From: Alectryocaccobium sp964389285 | GTDB taxonomy: Bacteria; Bacillota; Clostridia; Lachnospirales; Lachnospiraceae | Assembly: GCA_964389285.1 (NCBI GenBank) | Contig: CAYMCZ010000002.1 | Coordinates: forward strand, 1 to 64,000 | Length of the DNA stretch: 64,000 nucleotides | Direction: 5' to 3' | In this document: in pieces, positions 8,208 through 15,375 of the stretch | Position numbering within the stretch: position 1 is the first letter of the stretch | Layout of the letters: every line of letters begins with the position of its first letter | Notes under the pieces: model-generated | The model's database searches: none | Told to the model about the DNA's origin: nothing | Seen by the model: only the letters and a program-made list of their open reading frames with translations | Translations under genes and position numbers: made by a program

Positions 8208-9121
8208 ATTCTTTCCATATCTCCTACTCTTCCAACCGTAATGATCTCAGGCGAAACGTTCACAGCCTTTGCCGTCTTTTTCAAAAGGCCGGAAAGCACT
8301 GTTTTCGGGCCTATTTCTATAAAGCGGTCGGCTCCTTCGTTCAAAAGGCTTTTCAGACAGTCCTCAAACCTGACGCTGCTGCATGCCTGTTTTACAAGGT
8401 GGGCTTTTATGTCATCCGATTCCGAATATATGCCGCCCGAATAATTGCCCGCAACTTTTATCAGCGGTTTATTGAATTCCACTCCCTGAAAATACAGCTC
8501 CAGTTCATCCGAGGCATCCTTCATAAGTTTTGTATGAAATGCTCCTGAAGTTTTCAGTCTGACACAGCGGGCCTTGTGTTCTTCTTTCAGAATTTTTTCC
8601 GCCGACACGACCGCTCTTTCCTCTCCGCAAATTACATACTGGCCGGGACAATTATAATTCGCAACAGATACAAACCCCTCTTTTAACGAAAGAACGCAAA
8701 CCTTTTCAACTATGGATGCTTCCGTGCCGATAACCGCACTCATTAAGACTGACGTTTTTTCCGCCGCCTTTTGCATGGCGCGGCCCCTGAAAGCAACGAT
8801 ATCCAAAAAAGTCCGAAGGTCCCATACTCCCGCCGAGTAAAGAGCGCTGTATTCCCCGAGGCTCAAACCTGCCGCAGCGTCCGGAGTTATACCCCTTGCT
8901 TTTAAAACTTCGGTGACTCCCGCCGCGAAAACCGCCATACAGGGCTGCGTATATTTAGTCTGCATCAGTTTTTCTTCCGGGCCTTCATGCATCAGCTTTA
9001 TATGATCAAAATCAAAAGAAGCGTTTTCGCAAACTTCCCTGTATTCCGGAAACGCTTCATAAAAGTCTTTTCCCATGCCTGCCGTCTGAGCGCCCTGTCC
9101 GGCATATAAAAATACAGTCAT
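8204..9121 (-). CDS. fabD: Malonyl-CoA:ACP transacylase FabD
   Basis: 305 residues from ATG at 9121; the preceding in-frame TTG was not used. The start shares one base with the fabK stop (TGATG). Motifs: GQGAQ near the N-terminus, nucleophile Ser in GLSLGEYSAL and catalytic His in GAFHTKLM. It loads malonyl groups onto ACP for FabH and FabF. Confidence 0.96.
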   Translation of the reverse strand: MTVFLYAGQGAQTAGMGKDFYEAFPEYREVCENASFDFDHIKLMHEGPEEKLMQTKYTQPCMAVFAAGVTEVLKARGITPDAAAGLSLGEYSALYSAGVWDLRTFLDIVAFRGRAMQKAAEKTSVLMSAVIGTEASIVEKVCVLSLKEGFVSVANYNCPGQYVICGEERAVVSAEKILKEEHKARCVRLKTSGAFHTKLMKDASDELELYFQGVEFNKPLIKVAGNYSGGIYSESDDIKAHLVKQACSSVRFEDCLKSLLNEGADRFIEIGPKTVLSGLLKKTAKAVNVSPEIITVGRVGDMERI

Positions 9122-10056
9122 CAAATCACCTCGGAATTAAGACTTCGTATAACATTTTCACATTCGCTTTGCATATCTTCGAATATCCGTTTAACCGGCC
9201 TGATCTCATTTACAAGGCCCGCAGCCTGTCCCGCCATAAGAGAGCCGTTTTTGGTATCTCCTTCATATACGGCCTTTCGAAGCGATCCCAATGTAAACAT
9301 CTCCAGTTCCATTACCGAAGCACCGTTTTTTTCCTGTTTTATGTACTCTCTTGCCATGGCGTTTTTGATAATACGTACCGGAGTTCCGCTTAAACGGCCT
9401 CTGACTACGGTATCATTATCCCTTGCCTTCAAAACGGCATTTTTATAATTTTCATGTATGGGACATTCCTCGGAAGCCAGCAGCACTGTCCCTATCTGGA
9501 CACCGCACGCTCCAAGCGCAAACGCCGCCGCAAGCTGCTTTCCGGTTGCTATACCTCCCGCGGCAACTACCGGAATTTTTAAGGCAGCCGTCATCTGCGG
9601 TATCAACGCCATGGTGGTCATCTCTCCCACGTGACCGCCGCTTTCACAGCCTTCCGCGATAATCATATCGGCTCCTTCCTCCTGCAGCTTTTTCGCCATC
9701 ATTACACTTGATGTTACCGGCATAACGGTTATACCTTTTTCTTTCCATGCCCGCATATATTTCGAAGGCATTCCCGCGCCGGTAGTTACGTATCTGACAT
9801 CCTCATCTATCACAATCTGCGCGAGATCGTCTATCATCCTGTGCATGAGCATCAGATTCACTCCGAACTTTTTATCGGTCATCTCTTTACAGTCTCTGAT
9901 ATTCTGCCTTAAAACATCCGGCTTCATTCCGCCGGAGCCTATTATGCCCAGTCCTCCGGCGTTTGAAACGGCGGCCGCAAAAGGCGCCGTCGCTATGTTT
10001 GCCATTCCGCCCTGTATAAACGGAAATTCGATATTTAAAATCCTGTCAAGTCTCAT
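9121..10056 (-). CDS. fabK: Enoyl-ACP reductase II FabK (FMN-dependent)
   Basis: 311 residues of the nitronate monooxygenase/FabK TIM-barrel flavoprotein family. It starts with the FPFIQGGMANIATAP segment and carries GGLGIIGSG, AEGCESGGHVGE and the glycine-rich phosphate-binding GGIATGKQLAAAFALGA. It catalyses the last FASII step with NAD(P)H and FMN. No FabI or FabL occurs in the operon, so FabK appears to be the operon's only enoyl reductase. FabK enzymes are not inhibited by triclosan. GGGAG precedes the ATG. Confidence 0.94.
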   Translation of the reverse strand: MRLDRILNIEFPFIQGGMANIATAPFAAAVSNAGGLGIIGSGGMKPDVLRQNIRDCKEMTDKKFGVNLMLMHRMIDDLAQIVIDEDVRYVTTGAGMPSKYMRAWKEKGITVMPVTSSVMMAKKLQEEGADMIIAEGCESGGHVGEMTTMALIPQMTAALKIPVVAAGGIATGKQLAAAFALGACGVQIGTVLLASEECPIHENYKNAVLKARDNDTVVRGRLSGTPVRIIKNAMAREYIKQEKNGASVMELEMFTLGSLRKAVYEGDTKNGSLMAGQAAGLVNEIRPVKRIFEDMQSECENVIRSLNSEVI

Positions 10057-10071
10057 ATTTTCTTGTCTCCC

Positions 10072-11034
10072 TTATATAGTAAGAATAATCCCGTTCCACG
10101 AAAGACCCGCGCCAAAAGCCGCCGTTATGATCTTCATCTCTTTTTTCAATATGTCTCTTTTGTATAAATCATCTATGGCTATAGCCACGCTCGCCGCTGA
10201 TGTATTCGCGTATTCATCCATGTTTTTGAAAAATTTATGTTCGTGACCCGGATATTTTTTCTTTACGCTGTCGATTATTCTTGAGTTGGCCTGATGGCAG
10301 ACTACCATGTCAATTTCATTCATGGAAAGCCCCGATTTTTTTAACAGTTCTTCAATCGCCTTTTTCAGCGTGGTTGCGGCAAAGCTGTAGACCGTACCGC
10401 CTTTCATGTGAAGGTATCCGTCACCTTTAGGCTTTCTTAAGCAGTACAGTATTTCAGTATCGCCCTGTGTTCCGGCCACGCTTGCAAAAAGTGATTTTTC
10501 AGACCCGTCAAAACTTATCACGGCCGCACCCGCTCCGTCTCCGAAAAGCACACAGCTGGATCTGTCGCTGTAGTCCAGTACGGTTGACATGCACTCCGCG
10601 CCTATTATAAGGGCATATCCGTTTTGAGATGTTCCAAGTATTCCGTACGCGCTCTGCAGGGCATATACAAACCCGGTGCAGGCCGCGCTTATATCAAACG
10701 CGGCAGCCTCCAAAGAAAGCCCCAGCTCTTTTTGAACAATACATGATACGGACGGAAACACATAATCAGAAGTCATGGTTGCCGTAATGATAAGTTTTAT
10801 TTTATTTTCCGAAAAGTCGGGATCCCGTTTTTTTGCGCTTTCAATTGCTTCTTTTGCCGCCTTGACCGCAAAAACATGAACCGCTTCGTTTTCATTTTTT
10901 ATATGTCTTTTTTTTATTCCGGTTCTTGAAAATATCCATTCATCCGATGTGTCCAGGATATTGCTCAGATCCTCGTTGGTCATTATTTTTTCCGGCACCG
11001 CACTGCCGGTACCGTGAATATGAATTCCGGCCAT
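10072..11034 (-). CDS. fabH: 3-oxoacyl-ACP synthase III FabH
   Basis: 320 residues from ATG at 11034, with AGGAG five bases upstream; the in-frame GTG at 11040 overlaps the ribosome site. The Cys-His-Asn triad of the priming condensing enzyme is present: Cys in ISAACTGF, His in VVCHQANSRI and Asn in EYANTSAAS. It condenses acyl-CoA with malonyl-ACP to start chains. It lies between accA and fabK with short gaps. Confidence 0.95.
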   Translation of the reverse strand: MAGIHIHGTGSAVPEKIMTNEDLSNILDTSDEWIFSRTGIKKRHIKNENEAVHVFAVKAAKEAIESAKKRDPDFSENKIKLIITATMTSDYVFPSVSCIVQKELGLSLEAAAFDISAACTGFVYALQSAYGILGTSQNGYALIIGAECMSTVLDYSDRSSCVLFGDGAGAAVISFDGSEKSLFASVAGTQGDTEILYCLRKPKGDGYLHMKGGTVYSFAATTLKKAIEELLKKSGLSMNEIDMVVCHQANSRIIDSVKKKYPGHEHKFFKNMDEYANTSAASVAIAIDDLYKRDILKKEMKIITAAFGAGLSWNGIILTI

Positions 11035-11052
11035 AGACACTCCTAAGTATTA

Positions 11053-11841
11053 TTAAATCGGTCTGTAAAGTCCGTCTGTGTTTCTGAATTTTCGGTATCT
11101 TTTTTCAATCAGTTCGTTTTTATCAATCTGCGTCAGCTTTTCCAGGGCGTTTTTTATGGCCCTGCCGACGTTTTTATACAAATCTTTTTCGGCTATCACC
11201 CCGTCTATCAGCTTATATCCGTATAGTTCCTGCGGCGTAAGCTTCATATACTCCGCGGCCTCCGGCGCCCGCTGCGCATCTTTCCACATTATGGAAGCGA
11301 ATCCTTCCGGGGAAAGAATACTGTAAACCGCGTTTTCAAGCATGTAAACCCTGTCCGCTACGGCAAGCGCAAGTGCCCCTCCGCTGCTGCCTTCCCCGGT
11401 GACAATGGCTATAACCGGCGTTTTAAGCGCGCTCATTGCCGCGAGATTTTCGGCAATAGCGTTTGCCTGCCCGCCTCTTTCGGCCTCCATTCCGCAGTAA
11501 GCTCCGGGGGTGTCTATAAAAGAAATAACCGGCCTGCCGAACTTTTCCGCCTGCTTCATAAGCCTGAGCGCTTTTCTGTACCCTTCAGGAGAAGCCATTC
11601 CGAAATTACATTCGATGTTTTCTTCCGTGCTTCTGCCTTTTCTGTGGCCTATAACCGTAACCGGAGTTCCTTTAAAAAAGGCAATCCCGCCGATTATCGC
11701 AGGATCGTCCTTGCCGAGTCTGTCGCCCTTTAACTCAACGAAATCCTTAAACAGCTCTTTTATATAATCCGTGATGACCGGTCTGTTTTTGTCTCTCGCC
11801 AGCGCAACTTTTTCATATGCCGTTACTTTTGCTTTTTCCAT
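11053..11841 (-). CDS. accA: Acetyl-CoA carboxylase carboxyltransferase subunit alpha
   Basis: 262 residues from ATG at 11841, with GGAG seven bases upstream. It has the crotonase-like carboxyltransferase fold with GHRKGR, the SFIDTPGAYCG segment and GEGSSGGALAL. It is shorter than the roughly 320-residue E. coli AccA at the N-terminus, as is common in Clostridia. With AccD it transfers carboxyl from biotin to acetyl-CoA, making malonyl-CoA. Confidence 0.95.
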   Translation of the reverse strand: MEKAKVTAYEKVALARDKNRPVITDYIKELFKDFVELKGDRLGKDDPAIIGGIAFFKGTPVTVIGHRKGRSTEENIECNFGMASPEGYRKALRLMKQAEKFGRPVISFIDTPGAYCGMEAERGGQANAIAENLAAMSALKTPVIAIVTGEGSSGGALALAVADRVYMLENAVYSILSPEGFASIMWKDAQRAPEAAEYMKLTPQELYGYKLIDGVIAEKDLYKNVGRAIKNALEKLTQIDKNELIEKRYRKFRNTDGLYRPI

Positions 11842-11868
11842 AATCACACTCCAAAGTCCGCGCCCCGC

Positions 11869-12717
11869 TCAGGCAGCTCCTTTAAAACCATGCAGTTTCA
11901 ATATCCTGCAGATCACATTTTTCAAGTCTTTTCTTTCCGCTATAATATCTATCATTCCCTGCCTGCTCAGAAACTCCGCCCTCTGAAAGCCTTCGGGAAG
12001 TTTTCTTCCTATGGTTTGCTCGATTACTCTCGGCCCCGCAAAACAGATCAGCGCACCCGGTTCCGAAATTATAATATCCCCAAGCGCGGCAAAGCTGGCG
12101 CTGACTCCTCCCGTTGTCGGATTTGTAAGACAGGAAATATAAAGACCTCCCGACCTTTTATATTTTTCTATCGCGGCCGATGTCTTCGCCATCTGCATCA
12201 GAGAAAACAGGCCTTCCTGCATACGGGCTCCGCCGCTTGCCGAAAAAATAACGAGAGGCAGTTTTTTAAGCGCGGCAAACTCCGTAAGTGCCGTTATCTT
12301 CTCTCCCACGACGGTTCCCATGCTGCCCATCATAAATCTGGCGTCCATCACCGCTACCGCGATCGGTATATCTTTTATGAGCATTACTCCGGTCACTACG
12401 GCGTCATTTCTGCCCGTAGCTGCCCTGGCTGTCTCAAGTTTTTCGGCATATTCCGGAAAATCCAAAGGGTCCTTAGTGCTCATATCGGCATGAAATTCCC
12501 TGAATTTTCTTTTATAATCGCCGAAAAGCCCTATCCTTGCAGAGGGCGGCATCGGAAAATAATACCCGCAGTATTCGCATATATAATTATTTTTTTTAAG
12601 TTTCCCCTGAGCAGTTTCGTGAGCGCATTTCGGACATACGGTTTTTTTCTCAATCCTGACCTGAGTAAGCCGCCCGTATTTTTCCTTTTTTTCGGCGATA
12701 AGATCTTTCATTTTCAT
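11869..12717 (-). CDS. accD: Acetyl-CoA carboxylase carboxyltransferase subunit beta
   Basis: 282 residues. An N-terminal zinc ribbon (CPKCAHET...YICEYCGYYF) precedes the carboxyltransferase core with SASGGARMQEG and TTGGVSASFA. The zinc ribbon marks the beta subunit. The start overlaps the accC stop (ATGA), and accA follows after 27 bases. It forms the heterotetrameric transferase with AccA. Confidence 0.95.
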   Translation of the reverse strand: MKMKDLIAEKKEKYGRLTQVRIEKKTVCPKCAHETAQGKLKKNNYICEYCGYYFPMPPSARIGLFGDYKRKFREFHADMSTKDPLDFPEYAEKLETARAATGRNDAVVTGVMLIKDIPIAVAVMDARFMMGSMGTVVGEKITALTEFAALKKLPLVIFSASGGARMQEGLFSLMQMAKTSAAIEKYKRSGGLYISCLTNPTTGGVSASFAALGDIIISEPGALICFAGPRVIEQTIGRKLPEGFQRAEFLSRQGMIDIIAERKDLKNVICRILKLHGFKGAA

Positions 12718-14069
12718 TTTCTTTTCTCAACCTCCGCCAGACGTTTATTCAGATCTTTTTCCACACTGTTCCAATACGAAGTGTCATATCCGCCTTTTAT
12801 AAAACCTTCATGATGTGAAATCAGATACATAAGATGCACGTTTGTCTTTACACCTTCTATTATCATTTCTTCCAGCACGCGCCGCAGCCGTTTTACGGCT
12901 TCCATCCGGCTTTCGCCGTGGACTATTATCTTGGCGATCATGGAATCATAATACGGACTGATTTCAAATCCTTCATAAATATGGCTTTCTATCCTCACTC
13001 CGAAACCGCCCGGAAAATGCAGGGCGGTTATTTTTCCGGCGGAAATGGCGTTTACGCGACATTCCAGCGCATGTCCTTTTATAACGATATCTTTCTGTGA
13101 AAACGACAGTTTTTTTCCGTCGGCTATCAGAATCTGCTCTTTTATCAGATCTGTTCCGGACACCGCCTCGGTCACGGGATGCTCAACCTGAATCCTTGTG
13201 TTCATTTCAATAAAATAAAACTTCCCGGCCTGATCCACTATAAATTCTACCGTGCCGGCACTGAAATAGCCCGCTGCCGCTGCCGCTGTTACGGCCGCAC
13301 GCCGAATCTCTTTGACGGTCTTTTCAGAGAGTCCGCATGCCGGGGATTCTTCCATAAGCTTTTGATTGTTTCTTTGAAGCGAGCAGTCTCTCTCTCCCAG
13401 ATGTACGATATTTCCGTATTTGTCAGCCAGTATCTGCACTTCAACATGTCTCGGATTTATTATGAGCTTTTCCATATAGAGGTCGCCGTTTCCGAAAGCC
13501 GCTTCCGCCTCCGCCTTGGCGGAATTATACGCATTCTCCATTGCGGACGGCTCCTCTACTATCCTCATTCCCTTGCCGCCTCCGCCGGCACTGGCTTTTA
13601 TCAGGACAGGATATCCGATGCTTTCGGCGCATTTTAAGGCCTCGGCCACTGAAGAGATACACCCTTCGGAACCCGACACCACGGGAATTTTGTTTGCCCT
13701 CATAAGCCTGATTGCCTGCTGCTTATCGCCCATTTTTTCTATGATTTCTGCAGAGGGCCCTATGAAAACCAGGCCTTCGTCCCGGCACATACGCGCAAAA
13801 TCGGCATTTTCCGATAAAAAGCCGTATCCCGGATGCACCGCGTCGCATTTTGTCTTTAACGCTACATCTATGATGGCTTTTTTATTCAGATAGCTGTCTT
13901 TTGCCTTGGCCCCGCCTATGCAGAAAGCTTCAGAGGCAAGCATTACGGGAAGCGATTCTTCGTCTTCGGTAGAATATACAAGTACCGTTTCAATATCCAT
14001 TTCACGGCAACATCTGAGTATTCTTAACGCTATTTCGCCTCTGTTCGCTATCAGGATCTTTTTAAGCAT
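12714..14069 (-). CDS. accC: Biotin carboxylase AccC
   Basis: 451 residues, the normal length. ATP-grasp enzyme with N-terminal KKILIANRGEIALRI, the glycine-rich KASAGGGGKGMRIV loop, the EKLIINPRHVEVQILAD strand, MNTRIQVEHPVTE and the C-terminal IEGVKTN. It carboxylates the biotin on AccB using ATP and bicarbonate. Its start shares one base with the accB stop (TAATG), so the two are translationally coupled. Confidence 0.97.
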   Translation of the reverse strand: MLKKILIANRGEIALRILRCCREMDIETVLVYSTEDEESLPVMLASEAFCIGGAKAKDSYLNKKAIIDVALKTKCDAVHPGYGFLSENADFARMCRDEGLVFIGPSAEIIEKMGDKQQAIRLMRANKIPVVSGSEGCISSVAEALKCAESIGYPVLIKASAGGGGKGMRIVEEPSAMENAYNSAKAEAEAAFGNGDLYMEKLIINPRHVEVQILADKYGNIVHLGERDCSLQRNNQKLMEESPACGLSEKTVKEIRRAAVTAAAAAGYFSAGTVEFIVDQAGKFYFIEMNTRIQVEHPVTEAVSGTDLIKEQILIADGKKLSFSQKDIVIKGHALECRVNAISAGKITALHFPGGFGVRIESHIYEGFEISPYYDSMIAKIIVHGESRMEAVKRLRRVLEEMIIEGVKTNVHLMYLISHHEGFIKGGYDTSYWNSVEKDLNKRLAEVEKRK

Positions 14070-14509
14070 TATCCTTCTCCGATTTCCAGAATCTTCTGGT
14101 CAAATTCCACAAACGTCTCATTTTCCACAAAAATGGATTTAATAACCCCGTCGCAGGGCGCGGTGATTTCATTCATCAGTTTCATGGCCTCGATTATGCC
14201 TACGACATCTCCCGCCTTAACCCTCTGGCCTATCATGACGAAAGGCTGCTCCGTCTCGGACGGAGCCCTGTAAAAGGTTCCAACGAGCGGCGCTCTTAAA
14301 ACAAAAGTGCCCTCATCCCCGCTTTTATCCTCTTTTTTATCCGAAAGAGGCTGAACTTCCTTAATCTCTTCCGCCGCCGTATATTCGGACCGCCTCTTGA
14401 GGCCGTCCTTCCGCAGGGTAATGCTTCCGAGAGATGTTTCATAGACCAGCTCCGTTACATCGGAGCGGTCAAATCTGTCCCAGACTTTAAACAAAATTTC
14501 AGGATCCAT
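14069..14509 (-). CDS. accB: Biotin carboxyl carrier protein AccB
   Basis: 146 residues. A C-terminal biotinyl domain carries the modification site EAMKLMNEI, preceded by a linker rich in Glu, Lys and Asp and an N-terminal helix region (KVWDRFDRSDVTELVYE). The FYRAPSETEQPFV thumb-like loop typical of BCCP is present. It lies 3 bases after acpP and is coupled to accC. Confidence 0.96.
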   Translation of the reverse strand: MDPEILFKVWDRFDRSDVTELVYETSLGSITLRKDGLKRRSEYTAAEEIKEVQPLSDKKEDKSGDEGTFVLRAPLVGTFYRAPSETEQPFVMIGQRVKAGDVVGIIEAMKLMNEITAPCDGVIKSIFVENETFVEFDQKILEIGEG

Positions 14510-14512
14510 TTT

Positions 14513-14746
14513 TTATTTCTCCGTTATACTATCCACAAAGTCAACCACGTTTTTTACCGTAACTATTTCTCCCAGCTTATCTTCAGGTATATCCGCGCCC
14601 AGCTCGTCCCTTATCATCATGACAAGTTCCATTGCGTCCAGCGAATCCATGCCGAGATCTTCTTTAAGCGCCGCTTCCATGGTTACCTCATCGGCTTCAC
14701 AACTTGTTATCTCAATAATGAAATCTCTGATTTTTTCAAAATGCAT
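14513..14746 (-). CDS. acpP: Acyl carrier protein
   Basis: 77 residues, acidic and helical, with the phosphopantetheine site GMDSLDAMEL (Ser of DSL). It carries the growing chain for all the FASII enzymes of the operon. It is the first gene after the operon promoter, with GGGAG about nine bases before the ATG. An operon led by acpP differs from the common fabH-led order. Confidence 0.96.
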   Translation of the reverse strand: MHFEKIRDFIIEITSCEADEVTMEAALKEDLGMDSLDAMELVMMIRDELGADIPEDKLGEIVTVKNVVDFVDSITEK

Positions 14747-14781
14747 ATTCGTGTTCTCCCTGTTATTTTGATTAAATTATA

Positions 14782-14803
14782 TTAGCTAAATATACTTAGC
14801 TAA
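14782..14803 (-). promoter_or_regulatory. Inverted-repeat operator, probable MarR/FabT-like site
   Basis: Two TTAGCTAA boxes (14782-14789 and 14796-14803), each palindromic and together a 7-6-7 inverted repeat, lie just downstream of the FASII promoter in the acpP leader. A related CGCTAAAT stands at 14812. The size and position fit a MarR dimer blocking transcription. The link to the operon's own regulator is inferred. Confidence 0.6.
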
Positions 14804-14816
14804 ATTTGTTGCGCTA

Positions 14817-14845
14817 AATATATCATCGGCTTCCGCTCATGTCAA
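14817..14845 (-). promoter_or_regulatory. Sigma-A promoter of the FASII operon
   Basis: TTGACA (14840-14845) and TATATT (14817-14822) with a 17-base spacer. The -35 box starts about 15 bases beyond the upstream terminator, so operon transcription is separate from the orphan riboswitch RNA unless that RNA reads through. Confidence 0.82.
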
Positions 14846-14852
14846 GAAATTT

Positions 14853-14889
14853 TTAAAAATAAAAAAAAGAACCGGAAAACCGATTCTTT
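14853..14889 (-). terminator. Intrinsic terminator of the orphan cobalamin-riboswitch RNA
   Basis: On the minus strand AAGAATCGG, loop TTTT and CCGGTTCTT are followed by a run of T. It closes the RNA that begins near 15305 and stands directly before the FASII -35 box. Confidence 0.85.
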
Positions 14890-15305
14890 AAAATGTTTTA
14901 TCTGATGCCGCATAAACGCGGCGCGATATATATAAGTCCTGCCAATTATTGAAAAATAATCTAATTCGACGACCTCTTTGCTCCCGAAATAATCTTCGAG
15001 AACAAAGCGGGCCGGCAAAGAGGTTTTCAAATTTTGCAGGAGAAAACCCGAATTAGCCCTTTTTCAACAAAAATAAAACTGTCGTTTGCCTACGTCAATT
15101 TTATATTTGCCGGTATCAGTTGTCTTCTGACTTAAAGTTCGAGCCTACTAACCGCACCTTCCCAGTCCTTATGACCAGTGGCATGCAACGCATATGCGGC
15201 TTTCGTCCTTATTACAGCGGGGATAACCGTGCCGGAATCTCACCGGATGTTCCCGTATCATCATAAAATGATACGCTGCTGATACGTTTTGCTAAATATT
15301 TATTT
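14860..15305 (-). ncRNA. Orphan cobalamin-riboswitch RNA with no downstream gene
   Basis: A transcript of roughly 440 nt is bounded by its own promoter (15312-15340) and terminator (14853-14889). The first half is a cobalamin aptamer. The second half holds a 10-bp perfect inverted repeat (ACCTCTTTGC, 14972-14981 with 15015-15024), a GCCGC/GCGGC hairpin near 14914-14930 and the terminator. The only ATG in the second half runs into the terminator, and the 62-codon TTG frame there also ends in it and has no ribosome site, so no protein is expected. It may act in trans as a cobalamin-responsive RNA, as Rli55/EutX and AspocR do in other Firmicutes, or be a relic of a lost transporter gene. Confidence 0.7.
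15112..15285 (-). promoter_or_regulatory. Cobalamin riboswitch aptamer
   Basis: Read on the minus strand the region carries the classical elements in order: closing stem GTATCAG/CTGATACC, GGTGAGATTCCGGCACGG, CCCGCTGTAA, GCCACTGG and CTGGGAAGG. This combination is diagnostic of adenosyl- or other cobalamin-binding riboswitches. No cobalamin gene lies within reach downstream. Confidence 0.93.
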
Positions 15306-15311
15306 GCTTAC

Positions 15312-15340
15312 ACTTTATCACATTGAATTATCCGTGTCAA
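15312..15340 (-). promoter_or_regulatory. Sigma-A promoter of the cobalamin-riboswitch RNA
   Basis: TTGACA (15335-15340) and TAAAGT (15312-15317) with a 17-base spacer, about 20 bases before the aptamer's closing stem and just past the adhesin's terminal hairpin. It makes the riboswitch an independent transcription unit. Confidence 0.7.
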
Positions 15341-15375
15341 TTCTTTTTGACGGATTCATTTTGTGAGGGACACCG

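Noticed and set aside
11890..12813. 307-codon plus-strand ORF
   Set aside because: Shadow of accD and accC on the opposite strand; basic, low-complexity product with no motif.
14842..15030. 62-codon ORF on the minus strand inside the cobalamin-riboswitch RNA
   Set aside because: TTG start without a ribosome site. The reading frame runs through the terminator hairpin and T run, so it is not a plausible gene.
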